Below, piece by piece: positions 1-5,716 of a stretch of DNA of 5,765 nucleotides. The notes under the pieces were generated by a model that was given only the letters and a program-made list of their open reading frames with translations, was not told where the DNA came from and did no database searches. Each line of letters opens with the position of its first letter. Positions within the stretch are counted from its first letter, which is position 1. The stretch covers positions 1 through 5,765 of the forward strand of contig DAOWMX010000150.1 in the NCBI GenBank assembly GCA_030642885.1, written 5' to 3'. The position numbers were made by a program, and so were the translations under genes. The stretch comes from Anaerolineales bacterium (GTDB taxonomy: Bacteria > Chloroflexota > Anaerolineae > Anaerolineales > E44-bin32).

Positions 1-3
1 CGA

Positions 4-98
4 TGTCATTTCGAGCCCTTCGGCTTCGCTCCTCACTCCCTTCGGTCGGGGACTTCGCTCAGGACAGGCGTCGCCCTATCGGGCTCCTCGCAATGACA
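4..98. repeat. Intergenic repeat element with terminal inverted repeats
   Basis: The element is bounded by TGTCATTTCGAG at 4-15 and CTCGCAATGACA at 87-98, which are reverse complements at 11 of 12 positions. Inside are short hairpins: AGCC-CTTC-GGCT at 14-25 and GCCC-TATC-GGGC at 73-84. The octamer CTTCGCTC occurs twice, at 24-31 and 53-60. This modular, GC-rich, non-coding structure matches dispersed intergenic repeats I recall from Chloroflexota and some other environmental bacterial genomes, with a TGTCATTGCGAG-type end. The open frame that crosses it has a low-complexity translation and no recognisable domain, so I treat the region as non-coding. It could be a MITE-like non-autonomous element or a structured repeat. 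Target-site duplications are not visible because the left end lies only three bases into the window. Confidence 0.65.
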
Positions 99-126
99 GG
101 CGAAGGAATGATAATGGCTAGGACCC

Positions 127-157
127 TGTCATGTAGAGCGAAGCGATGTAATCTCAT
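127..157. repeat. Diverged second copy or fragment of the same repeat family
   Basis: The stretch opens with TGTCAT, as the element at 4-98 does. It continues with GAGCGAAG at 136-143, the reverse complement of the CTTCGCTC octamer found twice in the first element, and ends in a TAATCTC-type tail. On the minus strand it reads GAGATTACATCGCTTCGCTC followed by TACATGACA. That looks like a decayed form of the GAGATTGCTTCGCTTCGCTCGCAATGACA-type repeat common in environmental genomes. The resemblance to the wider family is from memory; the shared words with the neighbouring element are directly visible. Confidence 0.5.
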
Positions 158-168
158 CCTTACAACGC

Positions 169-195
169 ATACGAGCCCCAAATTGGGGCTCGTAT
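169..195 (-). terminator. Strong stem-loop at the 3' end of the operon
   Basis: ATACGAGCCCC at 169-179 pairs perfectly with GGGGCTCGTAT at 185-195, giving an 11-bp GC-rich stem around the 5-nt loop AAATT; two of the loop's A/T pairs could close further. It begins 34 nt after the SCP2 stop codon on the minus strand, the expected place for the end of this transcript. Neither side has a U-tract: the minus strand continues GCGTTGTAAGG. It is therefore not a textbook intrinsic terminator and may act as a U-less terminator or as a 3'-end stabilising hairpin. The dyad is symmetric, so it could serve either strand. Confidence 0.65.
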
Positions 196-229
196 ACATC
201 TGTAGTGATGCTCCTACGAATGGGCGAAG

Positions 230-553
230 TTACAGCGCGAATAGATTCATATACTTCATCGCCAGGTTTAAATCCCCTTTTAGGACAATTTTCTTCGTGG
301 CAATGCCGGTCATCGGGTTTAATTTACCGGTGATCATATCGATGTAATCCGCAGCTTCAGCCGTCAAGGAGAGGTTGGGTTCTTCATAGACTCCCGGCTC
401 AGCCGTGCAAGTCGAATCCTTGATCGTACAGATCCAGTCGCCGCCTTCATCGCCCAGGTGGAATTGGATCACGGCATCTACCCCTTCAGCCTTCTCTGGG
501 ATAAGCGCCCCCGGCATGCGTTCCATAAGATCTTTTACCGTTAATGCCATCAT
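230..553 (-). CDS. SCP2 sterol-binding domain protein (lipid/acyl-CoA carrier)
   Basis: This is a stand-alone SCP2-domain protein of 107 residues, about the size of a single domain. Typical features are the amphipathic N-terminal helix with DLMERMPGAL, the beta-strand DAVIQFHLG, the strand WICTIKDSTC, the PNLSLTAEAADYIDMITGKLNP block (split across residues 59-80) and the closing KGDLNLAMKYMNLF. No signal peptide or membrane segment is seen, so it is probably cytoplasmic. SCP2 domains form a hydrophobic tunnel that binds fatty acyl-CoAs and other lipids. As the last gene of a beta-oxidation cluster it plausibly carries or presents substrates or intermediates, but that role is inferred. It starts 44 nt after the thiolase stop, so it is almost certainly co-transcribed. 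The start is ambiguous: AAGGAG at 557-562 lies 3 nt from the first ATG (551-553) but 6 nt from the next (548-550), so the true protein may begin one residue later. The family call is firm; the precise ligand is unknown. Confidence 0.9.
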   Translation of the reverse strand: MMALTVKDLMERMPGALIPEKAEGVDAVIQFHLGDEGGDWICTIKDSTCTAEPGVYEEPNLSLTAEAADYIDMITGKLNPMTGIATKKIVLKGDLNLAMKYMNLFAL

Positions 554-556
554 GAA

Positions 557-562
557 CTCCTT
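557..562 (-). promoter_or_regulatory. Shine-Dalgarno site deciding between two adjacent ATGs
   Basis: AAGGAG on the minus strand precedes two consecutive ATG codons. Spacing is 3 nt to the ATG at 551-553 and 6 nt to the ATG at 548-550. The second spacing is closer to the usual range and to the 7-8 nt used by the other three genes here, so initiation at 550 is favoured. Confidence 0.6.
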
Positions 563-597
563 CGTTTAAGTGATTGAGGTTTTGGGGTATTCTACAT

Positions 598-1770
598 TTA
601 CTGCAGCAGATTCTCAAAAATGCCTGCTGCGCCCATCCCTCCTCCGATACACATGGTTACCATGACATACTTCGACTTACGGCGCTTCGCCTCGTGCATG
701 ATTTGCACGGTCAGCTTAGCCCCAGTAGCGCCCAGGGGGTGACCAAGCGCGATCGCCCCGCCGTTGACATTGAGCTTGTCAGTATCCAATTCCAGCGTGC
801 GAATCACCACCAGGCTCTGCGAGGCGAATGCCTCATTTAACTCGATCAGATCGAATTCATCAAGCTTCATCCCATAGCGTTCCAACACTCTTGGGACAGC
901 CTTGATCGGACCGATGCCCATGATCTCCGGTGGTACGCCTGCTGCTGTGAAGCCAATGAAACGCATCCACGGTTCTAATCCCAGCTCATCGGCCTTTTCG
1001 GCGCTCATGATTACGACAGCAGCCGCACCGTCTGACAACGGCGAGGAGCTTCCGGCCGTGACCGACCCTTTCGGAGAGAAAACCGGTCTCAATTTTGCAA
1101 GTCCTTCAACTGTCGTATCGCGCCGGATCAGTTCATCCTGATCGAAGATCACTTTATTTGTCCCGTCAAGCGTTGTTGTCACGACCTCCAGGGGGACGAT
1201 TTCTTCTTTGAACCTGCCCGCATCCTGCGCTTCAGCAGCCTTCCGGTGGCTATGGAAGGAGAACTCGTCCATGTCTTCACGGCTTACATCGTATTTTTCC
1301 ACAACGTTTTCCGCGGTCTGTCCCATACTAACGTAAACCTCAGGTATGGTATCTATCAAGCCGGGATGCGGACTGATCCGGAAGCCAGTCATGGGAACCA
1401 TACTCATACTTTCCACGCCACCGGCGACGATGATGTCAGCTCCGCCGGCAATGATCCGTTCACAGGACTGGGCGATCGTTTGCAGACCCGATGAGCAGAA
1501 ACGATTGACCGTCATCGCCGGGACCGAAGATGGAAATCCGGCGTGCATGGCAACGGGTCGAGCCACATTCAACCCCTGGCTGCCCTCCGGGAAAGCGCAC
1601 CCGATCACGACATCATCCGCGATGGACTTGTCCAAATCGCCGGCGCGCTTCCAGGCTTCTCTGATAACCGCCGCGGCCATGTCCTCCGCTCTGTAATTTA
1701 CCAGTGTTCCCCGGTTCGACCGGCCCACTGCAGTTCTTGCTCCTGAAACAATGACTGCTTCTCTACCCAT
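598..1770 (-). CDS. fadA: Acetyl-CoA C-acyltransferase (3-ketoacyl-CoA thiolase)
   Basis: This enzyme catalyses the last step of beta-oxidation: CoA-dependent cleavage of 3-ketoacyl-CoA into acetyl-CoA and a shortened acyl-CoA. The chain is 390 residues, the normal thiolase length. All hallmarks are present. The acylated nucleophile is Cys92 in TVNRFCSSGLQ. A glycine-rich AGGVESMSMVP lies at about 116-126, and NEAFA at 312-316. The catalytic His344 lies in GHPLGATGA, and the proton-shuttling Cys374 in MCIGGGMG. AAGSSSP-type CoA-binding residues appear near 238-244 as TAGSSSPLSDGAAA. The start is supported by AAGGAG at 1779-1784, 8 nt upstream. It follows the FadN-like gene, as in the Bacillus fadN-fadA pair, and probably works on the product of that enzyme, perhaps in a complex (inferred). 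Biosynthetic acetoacetyl-CoA thiolase is the alternative, but the NRFCSSGLQ motif and the operon favour the degradative acyltransferase. Confidence 0.95.
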   Translation of the reverse strand: MGREAVIVSGARTAVGRSNRGTLVNYRAEDMAAAVIREAWKRAGDLDKSIADDVVIGCAFPEGSQGLNVARPVAMHAGFPSSVPAMTVNRFCSSGLQTIAQSCERIIAGGADIIVAGGVESMSMVPMTGFRISPHPGLIDTIPEVYVSMGQTAENVVEKYDVSREDMDEFSFHSHRKAAEAQDAGRFKEEIVPLEVVTTTLDGTNKVIFDQDELIRRDTTVEGLAKLRPVFSPKGSVTAGSSSPLSDGAAAVVIMSAEKADELGLEPWMRFIGFTAAGVPPEIMGIGPIKAVPRVLERYGMKLDEFDLIELNEAFASQSLVVIRTLELDTDKLNVNGGAIALGHPLGATGAKLTVQIMHEAKRRKSKYVMVTMCIGGGMGAAGIFENLLQ

Positions 1771-1835
1771 AGCTCTAACTCCTTCAAGTGTGGCAACCGC
1801 TTATGACGGGAGCGAGGCGTTGCGTTGCGATCAGA

Positions 1836-1856
1836 CAGCGGAAGCATTTCACGCTG
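1836..1856 (-). other. Bulged hairpin in the fadN-fadA spacer
   Basis: The 144-nt gap between the FadN-like stop and the thiolase start (1771-1914) contains no credible gene. Its one visible structure is CAGCG (1836-1840) with GAA (1841-1843), loop GCAT (1844-1847), TTC (1848-1850), a bulged A (1851) and CGCTG (1852-1856). This makes an 8-bp stem with one bulge. It could be an RNA processing or stabilising element between cistrons. A stem this short can occur by chance, so confidence is low. Confidence 0.3.
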
Positions 1857-1914
1857 CTGCCCAACCGTCTCTCCCCATTCACGACGTCGACTGCATAACC
1901 TTGATGACCACCTG

Positions 1915-4371
1915 CTAATTTCTCAGCGGCTTGTTGTGCTCGATCATATGAGCCAATCGATCGAGTGTTTTCGGCTCGTGGCATAACTCGATAAACACCT
2001 TTCTTTCCAACTCCAGAATATATTCCTCTGGAACCCACGTTGGATCGGTCAGATCCCCGCCGCAGAGAACCCAGGCCAGCTTGTTGACAATCACAGCATC
2101 ATGCTCGGTAGCCCATCCGGCTTCTCTCATCCCCCACACAGCGGCTTTCAGTGCAGCTAAAACGTCCCTGCCCGCAGCGTATATACGCTCCACGTTCGGT
2201 GGACGATAGCCCTCCGCGATCATGGCCAGAGCGCTTCTCTTAGCCTCTGCCAGGAGATACTCCTTCTTCATAACAATCCGGTCACCCGGCAAGAAGAAAC
2301 CCATCTCAAAAGCCTCAAAAGCACCCGTCGCGACCTTGGCCATTGCAGTCTGCTCAAATACTTTCTGCATGACAGATATTGGGTCGGCGTTTGGGATGCG
2401 CATGACCGGGTTAATAACCCTGCGGATTATCTCCTTCGTACCCGTCCCAGCAGGGATTACTCCCACGCTCATCGTCTCGACGAGACCGATGAATGTTTCC
2501 GGGGCAGCAACACGCTTTGAACAGGCCATGCTGAGCTCAGCGCCGCCACCAAGGACCATGCCGTGCGGCGCGGCGATAACCGGCTTAGGGAAGTAACGCA
2601 TTCTCATCAAGACGGATTGCATGCCCTCAATCATCGCCTCTATCTGATCAAAATCTCCTTGCTGAGCAGCCATCCAGACCAGGAAGATATTCGCTCCCGC
2701 CGAGAAGTGCCGCCCTTCATTGCCGATCACGATCGCATCTAGCTCATCTTCCTCGGCGAGATCCATGCTGTGCGCGAGCATGTCAAAGATATCCTGGTCT
2801 AACGCATTCGCAGTGCTGTGGAACTCGACCAAGCCCACTCGATCGCCCATGTCAATCAGCGAAGCGGAGGCGTTGCGTTTCAGGATCGCGCCCTTCTTCG
2901 CTTTCAAGCCAGCGATGGGCATGATTCGCTTATCCTTTTTGAGCGACTTATACTTCTTCTCTTTCAAGTCGTAGTAACTGACCGGCTCCCCCTTTTTATA
3001 CTTATAGAAGGATTTGGTCCCATCTTCGACCATTTCCTTGACCCAGGATCCAACTTCGATCTTCAGGTCTTTCATCCGGGCAAGCGTTTCCTTCACGCCC
3101 AACGCATCCCAGATCTCGAAAGGCCCAATTTCGCTGGCGAATCCCCACTTCATCGCTAAGTCGATATCAACAAATCGGTCGGCGATCTCCGGCACGCGAC
3201 GGGAGGCATATCCAAGAGCGAATGCTGTCGTCTCCCAGATATAGCGGGCTAATCGACGTGTCTCCTCGGATGCATCCTCATCGTCGATCTGGGATAGGAT
3301 CCAGCGGTAACGCTCACCCAGATCTTCGTGCTTTTTACCTTTACTGAAGAATTCGAACCGCGGATTCTGTGGAGCTTTATGCTCCATGGTTTCCGGGTCC
3401 AGAATCCAGAATTCCTTCGTCCCGTCTTCCTTGTCAACCCGCTTATAGAAACCCGCCTTGGTTTTGTTGCCCAGCCATTTGCGTTCGATCATCCCCTCTA
3501 ACATTTTGACCGAGGTTTCGTGCCGCAGGACATCGCGGGTTTCATCGTCAGGGATCAATTCGTACAGATTCGCTCCCACGTGAGCTGCAATGTCATTCCC
3601 GATGAGGTCGCGCAGGCGATAAATCGCCGTCTTTGGCCGCCCCACAAGGACGCCCATGATGGTATCGATCTCCTCGATGCTGTATCCGTTGTCCAATGCG
3701 TAGGCAACTTCATAGGCGCTCGTGATGGAGAACATCCGGTTGGCGATGAAGTTTGGCGTATCCTTACAGATCACCACACCCTTCCCGAGTATCTCCTCAC
3801 CGAAGTTAACGACATAATCCAGCACTTCTGGCAGCGTTCCTCCATGAGGAATAACTTCGAGCAGCTTCAGCCAGCGCGGAGGGTTGAAAAAGTGCATCCC
3901 TAAGAAGTGCCCCTGGAAACCTTCGCTGCGCCCTTCCGCCAGCGCTTGTATCGGCAAGCCGGAGGTGTTGGTGGCGATGATCGTGTGCTCGGCGCGGATG
4001 GCATCCATTCGCTCGAAAAGATCTCGTTTGATGTCGAGATTCTCGACGATGACCTCGACGATTAGATCGACATCTGCGAGCTGGTCGAAGTCGTCATCGA
4101 GGTTCCCAAGTGAAATAAGCTGTTTGGAAGTCTCGCTCAGAACGGCAGGTGGGCGGCTCTTTGTAACCGCCTTCCAGCCTGCCTCGACGATCCGGTTGCG
4201 GACGGATGCATCGTCGAAAGTTTTTCCCTCTGCTTCTTCCGCAGCGGTGAGTTTAAAGGGTACGATGTCGAGCAGGAGCGTCGGGATTCCCAGGCCTGCA
4301 AACAGAGCGGCAATCCCACCTCCCATCGTTCCCGATCCAATTACGGCTGCTTTTCGAATGTGGTATTTCAT
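1915..4371 (-). CDS. fadN: FadN-type 3-hydroxyacyl-CoA dehydrogenase / enoyl-CoA hydratase
   Basis: This bifunctional protein of 818 residues performs hydration of trans-2-enoyl-CoA and NAD-dependent oxidation of the 3-hydroxyacyl-CoA. An N-terminal Rossmann domain (about 5-200) has GSGTMGGGIA at 12-21. The dehydrogenase catalytic set is Ser137 in NTSG, His160 in GMHFFNP, Glu172 in LLEVI and Asn211 in NFIANR. Two 3HCDH C-terminal-type segments follow (about 205-310 and 370-450), with KTKAGFYKR at 303-311. A lysine-rich linker spans about 455-500. The C-terminal crotonase domain (about 505-700) has the oxyanion-hole segments HFSAGANI (555-562) and GMVLGGGAEL (604-613), with the two hydratase glutamates Glu612 and Glu632. 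The tail ends in KPLRN, as I recall for Bacillus FadN. Dehydrogenase-first order separates it from proteobacterial FadB. AGGAGG at 4379-4384, 7 nt before the ATG, fixes the start. The gene ends 144 nt before the thiolase. All catalytic residues are intact, so both activities are expected. Confidence 0.95.
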   Translation of the reverse strand: MKYHIRKAAVIGSGTMGGGIAALFAGLGIPTLLLDIVPFKLTAAEEAEGKTFDDASVRNRIVEAGWKAVTKSRPPAVLSETSKQLISLGNLDDDFDQLADVDLIVEVIVENLDIKRDLFERMDAIRAEHTIIATNTSGLPIQALAEGRSEGFQGHFLGMHFFNPPRWLKLLEVIPHGGTLPEVLDYVVNFGEEILGKGVVICKDTPNFIANRMFSITSAYEVAYALDNGYSIEEIDTIMGVLVGRPKTAIYRLRDLIGNDIAAHVGANLYELIPDDETRDVLRHETSVKMLEGMIERKWLGNKTKAGFYKRVDKEDGTKEFWILDPETMEHKAPQNPRFEFFSKGKKHEDLGERYRWILSQIDDEDASEETRRLARYIWETTAFALGYASRRVPEIADRFVDIDLAMKWGFASEIGPFEIWDALGVKETLARMKDLKIEVGSWVKEMVEDGTKSFYKYKKGEPVSYYDLKEKKYKSLKKDKRIMPIAGLKAKKGAILKRNASASLIDMGDRVGLVEFHSTANALDQDIFDMLAHSMDLAEEDELDAIVIGNEGRHFSAGANIFLVWMAAQQGDFDQIEAMIEGMQSVLMRMRYFPKPVIAAPHGMVLGGGAELSMACSKRVAAPETFIGLVETMSVGVIPAGTGTKEIIRRVINPVMRIPNADPISVMQKVFEQTAMAKVATGAFEAFEMGFFLPGDRIVMKKEYLLAEAKRSALAMIAEGYRPPNVERIYAAGRDVLAALKAAVWGMREAGWATEHDAVIVNKLAWVLCGGDLTDPTWVPEEYILELERKVFIELCHEPKTLDRLAHMIEHNKPLRN

Positions 4372-4388
4372 AGGCTCCCCTCCTAAGC

Positions 4389-4412
4389 GTGAGTCAAGAA
4401 TTTATGACTCAC
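4389..4412 (-). promoter_or_regulatory. Perfect 8-8-8 inverted repeat just upstream of the fadN ribosome binding site
   Basis: GTGAGTCA at 4389-4396 and TGACTCAC at 4405-4412 are exact reverse complements separated by 8 nt, making a 24-bp dyad with half-site centres 16 bp apart. It ends 4 nt upstream of the fadN Shine-Dalgarno AGGAGG (4379-4384). As DNA it has the shape of an operator for a dimeric repressor of the TetR or GntR class, which commonly control fatty-acid degradation genes. As RNA it would form an 8-bp stem with an 8-nt loop beside the ribosome binding site. The sequence does not resemble the Bacillus FadR box as I remember it. A TTGACT at 4392-4397 on the minus strand resembles a -35 box but has no matching -10 at the right distance. 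Confidence 0.5.
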
Positions 4413-4423
4413 ATTAAGAGCTA

Positions 4424-4444
4424 CGTTCATCAACGGCATGAACG
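4424..4444 (-). promoter_or_regulatory. Second perfect inverted repeat (7-7-7) in the dehydrogenase-fadN spacer
   Basis: CGTTCAT at 4424-4430 and ATGAACG at 4438-4444 are exact reverse complements around a 7-nt centre. The dyad begins 30 nt after the dehydrogenase stop and lies 11 nt upstream of the other dyad on the transcript. It could be an RNA hairpin between cistrons (7-bp stem, 7-nt loop) or an operator. No U-run follows it, so a simple intrinsic terminator is unlikely. The half-site differs from that of its neighbour, so the two are not copies of one motif. Confidence 0.4.
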
Positions 4445-4474
4445 ACACCAGGCGATGACCCGTTGCCAAATCGA

Positions 4475-5716
4475 TCAACTCAACTCGTGTCGTGAGTATT
4501 CCAATATCCGTCTTGCGACGATCAAGCGGTTAATTTGTCCAGTCCCCTCATAGAGATCGTTAATTTTTGCATCTCTAAACCACTTTTCCAACAGGTATTC
4601 GCGTGAATAACCAAGTGGTCCCATCAACTCGACAGCGCGCTGTGTGATCTTGACGACCACATCCCCGGCCTTCACTTTGCACATCGAGGCTGCAATCGTG
4701 TTAGCCTTACGCTCGTCCGCCAACCACATCGCCTTTACAGTGAGTAACCATGTCGATCGCAGCATTACTTCCATATCCACGATCTCACGCTCGATGTTGG
4801 TCATTTTGCTGCGAGGAAGACCATAGCGGATTTCCACACCTTGCTCCTGGAGCATCTCTTTCAATAACTCGAGAGTTGCACGCGCTATCCCGAGCGCTGA
4901 GGCGGCCACAAGCGGGCGTGTGGCATCGAACGTTGCCATGGCGCCCTTGAAACCCTTCTTGGTCTTCTTCTTTTTAACCACTTCAGGGCTGCCAAGGATG
5001 TTGTCAAAGGGGATGCGGCAATCCTGAAGTACGATCGAAACAGTGTCGCTGGAGCGAATTCCAAGCTTGTGCTCCATTTTTGTAACGGTGCAACCGGGTG
5101 TTCCGGCTTCAACGACGAAGGGACGCACACCCGCACGACCGGCTTCGGGATCAATCGTCGCCCACATCACAACGAATCCATCTGAGTCTACGAGCGCCTT
5201 ATTCCCCGCGGTGACGAAGATTTTCTCTCCATTCAGGATCCATTCCTCGCCATCGCGAACCGCCGTCATGCGAACTTCGGCGGGCATCGCCGATCCTGCA
5301 TGCGGCTCCGTGAGCGCCATCGCATCGAAGACAGGCTTTTCCCCACGGTAACGCGATAGGAATCGCTCCTTCTGCTCGGGCGTTCCTGTCGCGTTTACGG
5401 CAGCTCCTCCCAATCCGCCGCCCGGGGTACAAAGCCACATCCCTACATCCCCCCAGGAGAGTATCTCGGACGTGAAAGCCAGGCGCTGGAAACTGATACT
5501 TGGTCCTTCTTTCTTTTTCTTCTTCTCAGAATCGGTCAGGGTTCCCCCCCCACCCATCGCTTTCTGCGAGATGTGCATGAACTCAATATAATCCCAGGGG
5601 ATTTCGTGTTCATGCTCATCAAAGTAACGTGAAACAGGCCGCATCATATTTTCAGCAACGGTTTCCATAATGACAACGGACTGCTCGATCTTCTCCGGCA
5701 TTTTGAAGCTAATCAT
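4475..5716 (-). CDS. Acyl-CoA dehydrogenase family protein
   Basis: This is an FAD-dependent acyl-CoA dehydrogenase, catalysing the first step of beta-oxidation (alpha,beta-desaturation, electrons normally passed to ETF). The chain of 413 residues is slightly longer than the usual 380-400. The N-terminal helical region (1-130) includes GTPEQKERFL at 111-120. The middle beta domain has AMALTEPHAGSA at 132-143 and LNGEKIFVTAG at 161-171. The C-terminal helical domain has TFDATRPLVAASALGIARA at 262-280, LGYSREYLLEKWFRDAKIND at 368-387 and YEGTGQINR at 389-397, in which Glu390 is the expected catalytic base. Two lysine runs, at 65-69 and 248-254, lie between conserved blocks and look like surface-loop insertions. 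Departures from consensus include GSA instead of GSD in the flavin motif. AGGGAG at 5725-5730, 8 nt before the ATG, supports the start; a second ATG at residue 6 has no better site. It is shorter than the roughly 600-residue FadE of Bacillus, so I give no symbol. Substrate chain length cannot be read from sequence. Confidence 0.92.
   Translation of the reverse strand: MISFKMPEKIEQSVVIMETVAENMMRPVSRYFDEHEHEIPWDYIEFMHISQKAMGGGGTLTDSEKKKKKEGPSISFQRLAFTSEILSWGDVGMWLCTPGGGLGGAAVNATGTPEQKERFLSRYRGEKPVFDAMALTEPHAGSAMPAEVRMTAVRDGEEWILNGEKIFVTAGNKALVDSDGFVVMWATIDPEAGRAGVRPFVVEAGTPGCTVTKMEHKLGIRSSDTVSIVLQDCRIPFDNILGSPEVVKKKKTKKGFKGAMATFDATRPLVAASALGIARATLELLKEMLQEQGVEIRYGLPRSKMTNIEREIVDMEVMLRSTWLLTVKAMWLADERKANTIAASMCKVKAGDVVVKITQRAVELMGPLGYSREYLLEKWFRDAKINDLYEGTGQINRLIVARRILEYSRHELS

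Noticed and set aside
4..98. CRISPR array or attachment site
   Set aside because: There is no regular repeat-spacer alternation and no integrase or tRNA nearby. The repeated words are short and palindromic, fitting an interspersed hairpin repeat.
3..347. A 114-codon plus-strand frame across the left edge
   Set aside because: It runs through the inverted-repeat element, the terminator stem-loop and antisense to the SCP2 gene, and its translation is low in complexity and without a domain.
1784..2038. An 84-codon minus-strand frame running from inside fadN into the fadN-fadA spacer
   Set aside because: It overlaps the conserved C-terminus of fadN in another frame. Its translation matches nothing I recognise and no Shine-Dalgarno marks its start.
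1915..4371. Chimeric or frameshifted join of two genes in the 818-residue protein
   Set aside because: Dehydrogenase-then-hydratase order and roughly 800 residues are normal for the FadN family, and both catalytic sets and the C-terminal KPLRN are intact in one frame.
4392..4397. TTGACT as the -35 of an internal promoter for fadN
   Set aside because: It is part of the 8-8-8 dyad, and the position about 17 nt downstream, where a -10 would lie, falls in the Shine-Dalgarno to start-codon region with no TATAAT-like sequence.
3884..4417. A 177-codon plus-strand open frame opposite the start of fadN
   Set aside because: It is antisense to the Rossmann domain with all dehydrogenase motifs intact on the other strand. 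Its translation is rich in Ser, Arg and Pro with no recognisable domain, typical of a shadow frame.
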